Assembly: GCA_963402885.1 (NCBI GenBank)
Contig: OY727093.1
Coordinates: 16,559,036-16,623,035 of the forward strand
Length of the DNA stretch: 64,000 nt
Reading direction: 5' to 3'
DNA from: Antedon bifida
Lineage: Eukaryota; Echinodermata; Crinoidea; Comatulida; Antedonidae
The notes under the pieces were generated by a model that did no database searches, was not told where the DNA came from, and worked only from the letters and a program-made list of their open reading frames with translations. Within the stretch, counting starts at the first letter, position 1. Every line of letters begins with the position of its first letter. Below are positions 23,984 through 34,870 of this stretch, one piece after another. Position numbers and translations under genes: made by a program.

Positions 23984-24361
23984 CCATAATAAATGCACTC
24001 GCTCCCAAAGTAATAATGATTTATCTATTCCGTTATGGAATAACTCTCAGGGTAAAAGAACTTTTGTTTATAGATCAACTAAATTATGGAATTCTCTACC
24101 AAATAACATAAAATCAGAACTCCATAATATGTCTTTGGCAACTTTTAAATCTTCACTATAGAAATCATATATGTATTAACCTTTTTGCCTTCACAATTGT
24201 AAATAGTTTTATATCTGTTTTCTTTCTTTTTGTTTTTCTTTTATATTTTATTTTTGTTGTAAATATGTTTACTGAACCACTTTGGAAATCAGTACATCTG
24301 TATTGAAAGTGTATTTCAGTTTAAAGAAAGAACAAATAAATAATAAATAAATAAATAAATA

Positions 24362-26007
24362 TAGTGGAGCTCCACTTTAATGAAGACTTGTGGTTGACAT
24401 TTATGACTATAATCACACACATGCTAGATAATTAAATGAAAATCATATCCATACATGATGTGGAAGCTGATATATGAGCAAAAATATGTATTTTATGGCG
24501 GCCATTTTAAAAATCCAAAATGGCGGCTTTCCCCAGGCCAGATGAGCTGGAACTTTTTTTTGGTGGATATATAGAACCTATATAACTCAAATCAGTTGAG
24601 AAACACTTGTTTCTAATTTTTTCCCAGATTGGCCCTTTTTAGACTTAAAATAGGGATACTAAATGATTTATTTTTATAGAAAAGTTCAGGGACATGAACT
24701 GGTTTCTGGAAGGAAATTTGTTTCTGTCCTAAACAAATAAAGGTAGGTCTACCTAATATTCTAGAGCCTCCTTTTAAGTTATGAATACTCCTCCTACAGT
24801 ACTTAAACGATGAACATCAAACTAATTTACCTATTTCTCCAATGTTATACTGTAGATAGATTATTACATCTCGAAATAATTGTCAAAAATGAAGAAAAGA
24901 TTATACAAATTATGCTTTGACTAAAGCCCAATTTGCCAATATTTTTACTTCATATAGTTGTGTTCAAGTCTGCAAAAGTCAAGAAAGTTTACAGGTGTTT
25001 TTCCTCCAAAAAAGAGAATCCAAGTGCAAGACTGCGGATAGTTAGGGATGGAAAGGACAAAAGGGAGAGGACTACAGAAGAAAAGATTTGTTTTAGGTCT
25101 AGATGACTTGGTAGGATTGCCCAAAATGTCATGAACTAAAGTTATTTACTAGCACTTCTCTGGAAAAAAAAGATTATTCAAACTGTTCCAATGATTTCTT
25201 TTTATAAATGCATCACAATTCTATGTTTTATGGTGAATTTGCTTTTTTTTTGTTAATATGTCGCTTCCTTTGAATCTCAGGAGGTCTTCATTCATTCATC
25301 AGTGGAAAATTCTTTTATTTATTGTCATTTGCATATAAAATATACATAGAAATTATGTTGCTCTGCGATATATATATTATTTTATATTATTATTTTGGGG
25401 GAAAGGGGGTTTTCTATTGTCCCCCTTGGAATTCAATTCTGTTTGTAACACTTTTATTGATATTTTTTCTGATTCCATGTATTGTTTTTGGTAAATTATT
25501 ACAGTATACTCTGATGTTGTATCTATATTGTGTTATATTGTCTCAATGTATCAATCCTGTTATGGGTAACTTTGATCGCTGTTGGATGATGTGGAAACAA
25601 AATTTATGTTTCTCTTTATTTGGTTATACAGTAGATTACTGAAATTGAACAGTTTTCAAATAATAACATCAGAAGCGTGCAACGCAGAGGACCCTGGTTC
25701 GGCACTCCTAAGGGGCCCCTCCAACGCTGGGCCTATATTTGCTTTGTGTAAGTAATTTGTCTTATTTGTGTATGTATTGTCCTGTAATTGTAATGTTTTT
25801 ATTGTCATTGTTCATAAGGATAGCCATAAAAACGAGCATTGCTCTTTGTTTTTTTTCTCTCCATTTTTTGCATTATTTTATCAATTTATCACATCTTATA
25901 TTCTTATACAATTTGGAAAATAAATTAAAATTGGCCAGTTGCATTGAGGCTGCTCATGCTCGTTGAGCGCTCATAGGCACTGAATAACATTCTCATTTAG
26001 CACCTAC
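24362..26007. other. No gene recognised
   Basis: AT-rich, with a palindrome AGTGGAGCTCCACT just after the LINE tail. Hydrophobic frames at 25322-25642 and 25739-25966 look like T-rich chance frames. This stretch lies downstream of the last visible neurabin exon on the minus strand and is probably intronic. Confidence 0.45.
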
Positions 26008-26116
26008 CTGTTCTACAGGTGAATGTTCCTGTTGTACTTTACTCTGAGATAAAGATTCAGAAATGAGTTTCGCAACTTCACTATTATCAGGATCTTTCTC
26101 ACGACCAATAAGAATT
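26008..26116 (-). CDS. PPP1R9: Neurabin/spinophilin homologue, exon encoding end of PDZ domain
   Basis: The 109-bp exon has an AAAG acceptor after a T-rich tract and a CAG|GTAGGT donor. It encodes ILIGREKDPDNSEVAKLI followed by ..SLSQSKVQQEHSPVEQ. This matches the last PDZ strand and the start of the coiled-coil linker of neurabins (the IGRE...SEVAQLI region). One base completes the lysine codon split with the upstream exon, and the exon ends on a codon boundary. Neurabins are F-actin- and PP1-binding scaffolds of cell junctions and dendritic spines. The next downstream exon, expected to encode the coiled coil, was not found below 26 kb. Confidence 0.9.
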
Positions 26117-26579
26117 CTTTAAAAAAAAGTAAAAATAGTAATACAATTTTTTAAATAAAAAAAATTGTTTTTATCTCTGAGGTCAAGATGTTATTTATCA
26201 AAAAAATAAACAGAACAAATTGCACAAATATCTTTATCCATAAAGTTCTGAATCAATCCCTTGGAAAGTGGACACAAGTTCATCTTTAGGTTAATTTCAT
26301 TCACTTCAATACCTATTAAATACATAAATCAAGAGATTAAGTTTCTTGCCCCAGGAACCAAGTGACCAGATTCAGCGTTTTGCCAATACAATCATAATAA
26401 AAGTAAAACCCATTGAGGTATTAATTTAGATTGACTATAGAGCTTCTATCTAATTTGACCTACTACTGCATCAAATGATTCACCATGGACCACAGTAAAA
26501 CCTCAAAAAAAAAACCTGGTTACAACTTGTTACTTTTTGTAGATGTTAAAAAGGGTTTTACTGTAGCAAGGCAACTTAC

Positions 26580-26684
26580 TTTACATGTCCAGATGTATTT
26601 TTAAGTACTTGTGCGGCATAACTCTGTGTTACTCCTACAAGGCTCTTTCCATCAACCTCTATTATCTGGTCGCTTACATTAATC
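26580..26684 (-). CDS. PPP1R9: Neurabin/spinophilin homologue, middle PDZ exon
   Basis: The 105-bp exon lies between a TTATAG acceptor and a GTAAGT donor. It encodes [18 protein letters not shown] and [16 protein letters not shown], matching the PDZ segment of neurabins that runs through the conserved EVDG-SLVGVTQ motif and the alpha-B helix. It starts with the third base of a split arginine codon and ends two bases into a lysine codon, in phase with both neighbours. The downstream intron is only 463 bp, the upstream one 4.2 kb. Confidence 0.93.
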
Positions 26685-26877
26685 CTATAAAAATGTATTC
26701 ATTATTAATTATACAAATATAAATTCATTAATATTACTTTGCAACACTCCTCTGCTGTGTCTAAATTCAATTATTACTGTGTTGTTTCTATCTTGTATTC
26801 AATGTCAACAGATTGCAACATACTCTGATTTTTTAAATTTTTTTTTTATCACACTCTATTTTTTGGTGTGGATATTG

Positions 26878-27881
26878 CAGTGGCAGATCTAGGATCTGAC
26901 GAGGGGGGGGGGGGGGGTGGGGGGGTTAAGGGCACGAAAGTGCCAAACGAGCCAAGCAGGGGTGGGTTTGGGAGGGGGGGTTGTCCCGCTCCTTAGCCTC
27001 AGAAAATGTTTGACAAAATAGATGCTTACACACTGTTTAATAGGCTAGAGCAACTGTTTCCATCACATTTAATAACAAATGTTACATAATGTAAATTTAA
27101 ATAAATCCTTCATAAATACTGTACGGATCTTTTTCGACGAACTAATATTAAACTTTGATCGAAAAACACTTCAAACAAAATGAACATTTGGTAATGCGGT
27201 ACTCTGAAAATGCCCCGATAGTGGCATGTATGTGTGGTGTACTGTGTTTTGGTGGTATGTTAACCTCGGATATATGCCCTACAGTCGGGTGAATAACTAA
27301 ATGTAATTTAGTATACAATGATTGAAGTAATCGCCGTGTCTGTAACACAAATCAATAAAACGCCAAATACGCCACACATTTTTTTTCGGCTGTGTACATA
27401 CAAGACATTTCATGTTTATTTTATGCCTATGCAATAATAAAAGAACACCATGTTTCTCGTTTATTTTTATCGTTTATACTGCATACCATTATTATACAAA
27501 AACCTTCATATGCGAGAAAAAAGTTCATGATATTACACTCCACTCTGTACAGGGGTGTAAATATACCACGCTAACGCTTGCACACACGGAGACCAGGGCA
27601 GAAAATGGTGCATTTTTGGAGAGTGATGACATCAGCATTCACACGAGCAGCGAGAGCTAGACAACGTGACGCTGTGACGTTGTTGGTATTTTCCGCAGAT
27701 TTTAAATCACGCTTTTTTGGATCTAACCCTAGCTCTAGCCTACTCTTCTTAATTAACAGAGTTAGCTGGTGCGTCGAATCCACGTCTGGCGATGGTCGCG
27801 GGTTGGTTGAATTATTTTTTTTTTTTTAAGAATTAAGGGGGGTGGCTAGCCACTCTATTCACCCCTCTAGATCCACCACTG
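26878..27881. mobile_element. hAT-like non-autonomous element, copy B
   Basis: Begins CAGTGGCAGATCTAG and ends CTAGATCCACCACTG, imperfect inverted ends of the copy A type. An exceptionally long G-run follows the left end (26903-26928). The body matches copy A (19900-20900) and copy C. Only TATTG is shared by the flanks, so the 8-bp duplication is not clear. It sits in the 4.2-kb neurabin intron. The frames at 27148-27348 and 27412-27829 belong to the repeat. Confidence 0.8.
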
Positions 27882-28313
27882 TATTGGGTGACAAAAAAAT
27901 AAACAATTTAAGAAACTGGCGGTTAAATGGTACAAAATTACCAATGTCGTATGTGAAATCAATTATTAATATTATTGTTATAATTATGTTATTCTGTAAC
28001 AACAACATATTGAATACAGTTTTATGATGCAACACATACTTTATTTTCAGAAAATACGTGTAATAAACAATACAATTACCAGAATGGTAATGCAATCAGA
28101 TTAATGATAATTTTATAATTCTACTAGAAGTAAGAACAGAATAAAAATACTATATATGCAGTTATTACCGCACACAAAATTCAAAGTTAACCACTGAAGA
28201 TAAAAAGGTCTAGTCTACATTTTGTGTCATCCACATTGAATGAACTTATATATATATATTCAGGTTGAAATTATCAGACCGTTAGGATAGAGTGCTCAAT
28301 ACCAAGGTAGAGC

Positions 28314-29439
28314 ATAAATAAATAAATAAAATAAGAGCAGAAAACTTGGTTACTTCATTGTTTTAATCACTACAAATTTGTTTCGTACGACCAGCATGTA
28401 GCTGGCCGCACTCTTCAGGTGTAATGTCACTAATATAATAATATAAAAACTTTATTTAATCACGGTAACACTTGTTCACCTCAATGGTGTTTTTCGACAA
28501 GGCCGTAAGACATTATACACTATTTAGCAATTAAACAATTAACAACAAGAGTTTAACTTGACAATGACAATGACACTTAATACTAAAGATATTACTTAAA
28601 TTATTAATAAGGATTTAACCAAAAACTGAAAATCTTAATTTACACATCTACATCAATATTAAATTACAGTATTAAAACAAATTAGAATTTTAAAATTTGT
28701 AAAATCCAAATCGTACAAAAGAGTGAACACCAATATTAACATTAAGAAAGTAATTACTTACAAATAAATGCTCTAACATATTAACCTTATTGAATTGAAA
28801 ATCTTAAATACATTTCTGACATCATATAATTTGAACTATAGTATACTTAAATATAATGGTAATCATACATTTTTTAATTTTAATTTAAAATTAAAAGATG
28901 TTTTTACATTTTTTATGTCATCACTTAGTTCATTCCATAATTTAGCACCTCTATAAGACAGGCTCCGTTTTTTATAGTCCGTTCTAGGTTTAGGTAGCAT
29001 TAGTTGATCTTGAGATCTTGTGTCATAATGATTTTCTTTGATATGAAATCTGTTTATTAGGTAAGTTGGTGCTAAATTATTAGTAATTTTGAACATAGTG
29101 ATGGCTTCATTTATATACAAACGTTTCTCAAGATTATCAAAGTTAAGGCTGTGCAAGGCTTCACTACTAGAATCACTTCTACTTTTCTTAGTTATTATTT
29201 TGGCAGCTCTGTTTTGCATAACTTGAAGTTTGTTACTTTGTAGTTGGTTTGAGCATCCCCAGGCAACATGGCAGTATTCAAAATAGGGAGCAATTAACGA
29301 TTTGTACATTGTACATTGAGTATTTTTTGGTAAAATATGTTTTACATTTCACCTGAAGAGTGCGGCCAGCTACATGCTGGTCGTACGAAACAAATTTGTA
29401 GTGATTAAAACAATGAAGTAACCAAGTTTTCTGCTCTTA

Positions 29440-29455
<16 letters not shown>
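28314..29455. mobile_element. Inverted-repeat element with about 110-bp arms holding a LINE 3' end
   Basis: The left arm (28314-28427) and right arm (29343-29455) are near-perfect complements containing GGCCAGCTACATGCTGGTCG, itself partly palindromic, and AGAGCAGAAAACTTGGTTAC. Between them is only a reverse-orientation LINE 3' fragment. The simplest reading is a short palindromic MITE into whose centre the LINE inserted. A (TA)n run follows the right arm. Confidence 0.75.
28431..29330 (-). pseudogene. LINE fragment: RT C-terminal region and 3' UTR
   Basis: On the minus strand 28863-29309 (148 codons) encodes the region after the RT catalytic core: YKSLIAPYFEYCHVAWG, a MQNRAAKII motif and a closing RGAKLWNELSDDIKN. 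That pattern is characteristic of the C-terminus of CR1-group LINEs. The following 430 bp are the 3' UTR, ending in AATAAAGTTTTTATATTATT at 28431-28450. The same 3' UTR end occurs alone at 62570-62668. The RT catalytic region is missing (5' truncation). Confidence 0.85.
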
Positions 29456-29475
<20 letters not shown>

Positions 29476-29476
29476 T
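29448..29476. repeat. (TA)n microsatellite
   Basis: Uninterrupted TA dinucleotides directly beside the right arm of the inverted-repeat element. Confidence 0.95.
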
Positions 29477-30000
29477 TGTTATTATTATTTATTACAGAAA
29501 CTTTATGCAAACATCACTGATCGCTGTGGTACTGATTGAAACGATAAACATGCGCATAATTTTGCTTCCAAAGGCATACGATACAGAACCAACCAGACTA
29601 ATAAAATAGGCTTGGTCATATATTTATTGGTTTTATTTTACAATTGTAATGAAATTGGCTGATAAATTAATTTAATACAGTACAGTAAGCTATTATAGTA
29701 ATAATAAATAAAATAAAATTGATACAAATATTTACTGTACCACAATATTCCCTTATAACCTATTAATGCATTAATTTCTCATTATAGAATACACAGACCA
29801 CTACTTTCCAGAATGAAAGGAGACGATGAAATTATATTTAAAAGAGATAGTTGGTAATTAACTAAGGCAAAGGAATAAAATAAATGGAAAATAATAAAAT
29901 ATAATACACCGGCTTATAATAAAAATTGATGAGGCCAAAATATATAATATATACTCTTTAAAGAAATGTAAAAAATTCTTTTTTTTTTACTTTTGAAAAG

Positions 30001-30946
30001 TATTACATTTTTAATACGTCATCGACATTGATTTTGAAATAAACTTACAGTAACACAAACTTTGTGTACTTGAATGTAGTTTTTTTTTGTGTCCAAAATA
30101 GGACGGTGACGCTTAACAAGTATACATTTTTTTGGACCGATTGATATGATAGTGATAATTGTAATATTTTTTTATTAGTATCTTTTTCCAGAAAGTTTTG
30201 AATAGTAGAATATTGCGATCAAATCCATGTCAAATTTGTATCCAAATAAAGTTGGTTCTTTCAAATATAGCAGATTAAACAGAAAAAAAAGAAATGAGAA
30301 CAAAAGATGTCAGATGTTGGGTGATTCACATGATAGAATCACTTATTATAAGAAGAGGAAATAAATAGGTACCTTCCGTCAGTAGCAGCACCACCATTCT
30401 CTGTTATGCCTTTAACAAATATTCCAAGTTTTTCTACCCCTGCATCAGCTCCTACGCCCATTCCAATAATGCTATTACATTTTTAATACGTCATCGACAT
30501 TGATTTTGAAATAAACTTACAGTAACACAAACTTTGTGTACTTGAATGTAGTTTTTTTTTGTGTCCAAAATAGGACGGTGACGCTTAACAAGTATACATT
30601 TTTTTGGACCGATTGATATGATAGTGATAATTGTAATATTTTTTTATTAGTATCTTTTTCCAGAAAGTTTTGAATAGTAGAATATTGCGATCAAATCCAT
30701 GTCAAATTTGTATCCAAATAAAGTTGGTTCTTTCAAATATAGCAGATTAAACAGAAAAAAAAGAAATGAGAACAAAAGATGTCAGATGTTGGGTGATTCA
30801 CATGATAGAATCACTTATTATAAGAAGAGGAAATAAATAGGTACCTTCCGTCAGTAGCAGCAGCACCATTCTCTGTTATGCCTTTAACAAATATTCCAAG
30901 TTTTTCTACCCCTGCATCAGCTCCTACGCCCATTCCAATAATGCTA
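30001..30946. repeat. Recent 472-bp tandem duplication inside the neurabin gene
   Basis: Sequence from 30001 recurs from 30473 with an offset of 472 bp and almost no differences. The visible one lies in the exon-derived part (AGCAGCACC versus AGCAGCAGCACC context). The unit covers intron sequence plus all but the first ~20 bp of the first PDZ exon with its splice donor. Near-identity points to a very recent event, or to an assembly artefact. Confidence 0.92.
30373..30474 (-). pseudogene. Partial duplicate of the first PDZ exon (no acceptor)
   Basis: Copy of the exon at 30845-30965 generated by the 472-bp tandem duplication. It keeps the GT donor and codes for the region [20 protein letters not shown] through TDGR, with one change (NGGAAT in place of NGAAAT). 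It lacks the first ~20 bp of the exon and the AG acceptor; upstream of the break is intron sequence. It should not be spliced in unless a cryptic acceptor is used, but its intact donor could compete with the true exon. Confidence 0.85.
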
Positions 30947-30965
30947 AGGCCTAAACCATTTTTAC
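30845..30965 (-). CDS. PPP1R9: Neurabin/spinophilin homologue, first PDZ exon
   Basis: The 121-bp exon lies between a TTTCAG acceptor and a GTACCT donor. It encodes [20 protein letters not shown] then [19 protein letters not shown] and the start of an arginine codon. This contains the PDZ carboxylate-binding loop (GLGL) and the [18 protein letters not shown] signature that is nearly unique to the neurabin family. Two leading bases complete a glycine codon begun in the exon at 32870-33002. A 3'-part duplicate lies 472 bp downstream. Confidence 0.95.
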
Positions 30966-31372
30966 CTGAAAGTATTAATTTAATAATTTAAAAAATGTAA
31001 ATTATTACTGATATCCTCTAGGATAATCCCACCACCCTAGAACACGAATTTGGGCCGACTTTGATTGGTGGGACTATACCCCAGGAAATCCTGGTTCAGG
31101 AAAAAAACGATTGGTAAGCATTTCTTGTAAACCTCATCTAAATTGACTAGAGAGAGGCCTACATCCAGACCATACCAGGTCTATACCCTATATTATATTT
31201 TCATGATTATGATAAATGTTTTTAACACAAAAAAAGCGAACATCAAAATCTGAATAGGAATGAAGAAGGGTACACATCTTTTGACCCTTTTATCAGCATC
31301 AACCCAGACATTAAAAAACGGTCAATGATAAAGAAGACAACATAATTGTGATTTGTTTGAACATGGTTTGTA

Positions 31373-31807
31373 TGGATCTGTTTCTGCTGCAGAGCACCGA
31401 ATAAACAAATTATTTCAAAATGTAATTTTTATATTGAGTGCATTTCTGCTCAATTTTTGCTCCAAAATAACGTTTAAATGGGTGGTCATTGACAAAAATC
31501 GTTAGAATTACCCAAAATGCAATTGGTCCTGGTGGTTAATTCAAACGTTACTGCAGTGTAGTTGACTTGAGGTCAGCAGCTGTCAATCAAATAACCGTTA
31601 TTTCGTGTTTTGATCAAAATTGCTCAGCTATAACCGGTTAATATACGTGTTCTAACACCGAAATGAATGGGTGTTTTTAACCGGTTATGTTGCGCTGCCT
31701 TTTAACCGGTTACCACAAAATTGCCCTGTTTCTGCTCCCAAGAAAATGGAGTTAATTTATTCACACCATTTTTAACCAGTTATTTTTATGCAGCAGAAAC
31801 AGACCCA
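31373..31807. mobile_element. 435-bp MITE with TGGRTCTGTTTCTGCTGCA ends
   Basis: Terminal inverted repeats TGGATCTGTTTCTGCTGCA and its near-complement at 31789-31807 are flanked by TA on both sides (31371-31372, 31808-31809), which fits a Tc1/mariner-type TA duplication. The interior carries three exact TAACCGGTTA palindromes (31631, 31678, 31703) and a degenerate fourth at 31783. A copy split by the Helitron-like block is at 3007-8870. No coding frame. Confidence 0.75.
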
Positions 31808-32235
31808 TAATCACATGTTTATCTTATGATGTTAATTGTTATTAAATCTGTCTCCTACTGAACATGAAAAAAGGGAAAGTGGACTAACATTAACAATCAA
31901 ATTTACCCTTCAGACAGAAACAGGTGCTTAAAACAATGTTTATATAATCTTGTAAAACATGGTGATAGGTTGTGTTCAGACATAAATTCAACATAACCTC
32001 AGATCAGGTGAACAATTTTCATGGTACATTATACGAAGGTTGATGCCCTGCAAAGTCATATGGATGACTACAGTGGTTACATCACTTTCTCTGCTATTGC
32101 AAGCTTCAATAATTTAATGCGGATTTGAAAATTATTTTGAATCTTCTTGTAATCAATAAATATAATCCAGCCACCATAGCCTAATAAGCCCACGAATCAA
32201 AAGCACAATCCAGGAATTATTTAACAGTATTTAAA

Positions 32236-32300
32236 ACAACTAGAGGGTGAGCTCGCTTCGCTCGCTCCCCCTCTAGGAAGTGTAGACGATGGTTCTCGGA
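32236..32300. repeat. CTAGAGGG hairpin repeat, copy 1
   Basis: CTAGAGGG...CCCTCTAG arms around a GCTCGC-rich loop, followed by GTGTA..CGA(A)TGGTTCT also found at 49515-49575. It may be the terminal hairpin of a further mobile-element family. Confidence 0.65.
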
Positions 32301-32415
32301 ATGATAATGTTCTTCTTTTACGTTTTCTGTCGGTTACCATTATTGAAAATGCTTGACATTCGTAAAACTAAACTATTCTGTTTCACAGTGTCTTAGATGA
32401 TTAATAACATTTTAA

Positions 32416-32742
32416 AGTATATTATTATAGATTATTATTCAAATAAATATCATCCTAATAAGTATTAATAGTTATTCACTCTCACAAAAAATTGGGTCTG
32501 AAAAAAATTTATCTACCTGAGAAAAATGTAATTTAAAGCAAAAAATGGTCAAATTGTCTGGAAGACAATGAGTTTTTGGGTAATTTAACTGTTTATTTTG
32601 TCTTTTTATAGGTGAAATAATTTTTTTCCCCCGTTTTTTTTTCTTATGGAAGTGAACAACTTCATTAAAACTGCAAAATGGCCTATTCAAAGTCCGATTT
32701 TAAAAATCTTTATTTTTCATGATTTTGGGGGACAATACATCT
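32416..32742. mobile_element. TTAA-flanked MITE, degenerate copy
   Basis: Aligns along its length with the intact copy at 48763-49108 (shared TTTAAAGCAAAAAATGGTCA and CCTATTCAAAGTC). The right end GACAATACATCT is intact and followed by TTAA (32743-32746). The left end is decayed, and TTAA at 32412-32415 is only a candidate. The frames at 32472-32837 are repeat-derived. Confidence 0.7.
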
Positions 32743-32850
32743 TTAATGTTATCAAATCTACGTTTCGCGGTACATCTGAGATAGATAAGGTAGGTATCCA
32801 AGGCGGAGATTTGTACCGAAGTTTAATTTATATATAGATACATGTATAAA
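32743..32850. repeat. Dispersed ~100-bp repeat, copy 1
   Basis: Carries ATCTACGTTTCGCGGTACAT and GGTATCCAAGGCGGAGATTT, found again at 52122-52250. The MITE at 32416-32742 ends exactly at its left border, so the MITE inserted at a TTAA in this repeat. It lies in a neurabin intron. Confidence 0.75.
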
Positions 32851-32869
32851 TATTAAGATAAAATCAAAC

Positions 32870-33002
32870 CTTTGAGTAATTGAACTGGGAAAACATTCAT
32901 ACGCTCCACACGCTTTTCCAGTTCGTACTCAGCAGAGGCAGCCACTGGATCAATATCATCATTTCTACGATCGTAGTCTGTATTGGCATATGTGGAAAAA
33001 AC
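32870..33002 (-). CDS. PPP1R9: Neurabin/spinophilin homologue, exon before the PDZ domain
   Basis: The 133-bp exon has a T-rich TTTGCAG acceptor and a weak donor, GTTTGA. It encodes [20 protein letters not shown], then [14 protein letters not shown] and [10 protein letters not shown]. This is the conserved neurabin segment between the PP1-docking R-K-I-x-F motif, which would lie in the preceding exon and is not seen, and the PDZ domain. The exon begins on a codon boundary and ends one base into the glycine codon completed at 30965. No upstream exon was found between 33 and 64 kb, so either the upstream intron is very long or the N-terminal exons escaped recognition. Confidence 0.93.
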
Positions 33003-33454
33003 CTGCAAAAAAAAATAAAATAAAGAGTCTATAATTTATGCTTACTTTGGAGATAGGCAGGCATTATGGAAAATCTTTCACAAAAACATCTTGGATCCCA
33101 TGAACATCCAAGTAACAAGTGTAAATACTTGCACTGACACATTAAATGAAACCCTTCCATTACAATTCCAGTCATTTTGATATCCCATGTGTTGTATGTT
33201 TGCTCGACGCAAAAGTATATAGAACATGTTTTCTCAGATAAACCGCACCAAAGAACCTAGTACATTTTCCAAGACGATTACATTAAGCACCACTTTAAAA
33301 ATCTTTAAAGAACAGTTTCCCCCCTAAATTAATCAAATATTTAAATCAATTTATTTATAGTTATTCTTTTCAGTTTCAAAGATTGTAGAACTTTGAAACA
33401 AAACAGGGACACCATTAGGACCCAACAGGGTTTCACCTTAATAGGGTTGTCCCC

Positions 33455-34493
33455 TTAACACTTTGACTGCCAGAGGTTTTTCCAGTTAGAAACTGCCACC
33501 GCCAGCGTTTTTAGCCCAATTCGATGTTTTTATTAAAGCTGATTGAAACCATGTATGTGATCTGATTTATATGTAATTTAGACTAAAATAATCATAAAGA
33601 TTTTAGCTTTACAATGGTACCAAGAACGATTTTTAAATCGCAATATGTAAATCGTAATAGTAAAATGAAAGTAACCCACTTTTAGAGTTTTTCGTAGTTT
33701 CGCGGAAGAAAGTCGAGATATTCGCGATTTTGTGCAAGACATCACAATATGAAAATATCGCCCGGTGAGATCAACAAACAACAAAAAAGTTACTTACACG
33801 GCACCGATAGGCCTATAAAAACAAGTTATCACTATCGAAAAATGTATTACATTTTATAAATCATAAATCTTACATCAATGTTTCGCCAAAATCCACATAG
33901 TAAAGACACCAGGCCTAGTTAACCAGGCCTAAAGTTGGTCCGGAACCGTTTTACGACTAGGCCTAGGCTAGCCTAGTACTACTAGCCTAGATAGTAAATA
34001 TCCATACCATTTCAAAACAAGTTTTTTGCGTGAAACTCGGTCACTTTCAGTAAAACACCAAAACAATTAGGGTATACATACAATAATAAAATGAAAGACT
34101 TCATATTGAAAATGACTCCATTATTTTTTATTCAGATAACAAACATGTCAATCCACAAAAACCTTTGTAATGCTTCGGCGGCGGCATAGCTAGCGCGCGA
34201 CCGATACACAATGCGCCAAGCCATCGCTCTACGCGCTACTGTGATGCGCGGTGTTTGTTATTTCGACAGGTACCATTTTGACAGTCGTTCGTAACCAGAT
34301 TAGTTACTTTCAAATTGTAAAATATTGACGGTCCAGACCGAATATAGTGTTCATCTTTATAGTATATACCAATAATTAACCTATCTACCGGATTTCGTAA
34401 AAAAACGCGAAAAACGAAGATCTTCGTGTTTGGCAGTCAAGCGTTGTGTTTCCAAAAACGAAGATCTTCGTGTTTGGCAGTCAAAGTGGTAAT
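33455..34493. mobile_element. DNA element with AACACTTTGACTGCCA ends, full-length
   Basis: The left end reads TTAACACTTTGACTGCCAG and the right end is TTTGGCAGTCAAAGTGGTAA. The last 44 bp are present twice in tandem, each copy holding the 14-bp palindrome ACGAAGATCTTCGT (34414-34427 and 34458-34471). Shorter relatives follow at 34551 and 35251. No transposase frame. Confidence 0.75.
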
Positions 34494-34550
34494 AGGGTTG
34501 GCTAGAGTGTTAAAAGAAAAATTTCTTCTTGGTCATTTCACCTACCCTTA

Positions 34551-34828
34551 TAACACTTTGACTGCCAAACAAAGAGATATCACTGTTTCAGGGTTTAATT
34601 ATTTATTATGGAATCTGATAGGTTTATTGGTTTACTAAAAATATGGACACTATTCAGTCTGGACCTTAAATAATATACTATTTGAAAATAACTAATCTGG
34701 TTACAAATACAGCTTTCAGAATGGTACCTGTTGACACATGCAATGGACTTCCGAATCACACAGCATATGCTACAATGGCTTGTCACATCATGTATGAGAG
34801 AAAACCACTACCACAGTCAAAATGTTAA
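34551..34828. mobile_element. DNA element with AACACTTTGACTGCCA ends, internally deleted
   Basis: Left end TAACACTTTGACTGCCAAAC and right end CCACAGTCAAAATGTTAA. The body matches, in reverse orientation, the last ~200 bp and the GACAGGTACCATT region of the element at 33455-34493, so it is a deletion derivative of the same family. Confidence 0.7.
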
Positions 34829-34870
34829 GGTTACCCTTATTAGGGTTGGTCAGAATGTTAAAACATACTG

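Larger units (their letters stand above)
19666..24361 (+). mobile_element. CR1-group non-LTR retrotransposon, 5'-truncated, interrupted by a hAT-like element
   Basis: The element starts abruptly inside the endonuclease domain near 19666, continues after a 1725-bp insertion (19797-21521), and runs through reverse transcriptase to a tail of AAAT repeats at 24330-24361. The missing 5' end is the usual result of incomplete target-primed reverse transcription. At least two frame disruptions (near 21850 and 23970) mean this copy cannot encode an intact protein. CR1/L2/Daphne-type affinity is inferred from the style of the RT and C-terminal region. Confidence 0.88.

Noticed and set aside
25322-25966. 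Hydrophobic frames as possible membrane proteins
   Set aside because: T-rich sequence gives Phe/Leu/Ile-rich frames by chance; no conserved motif, start context or splice pattern.
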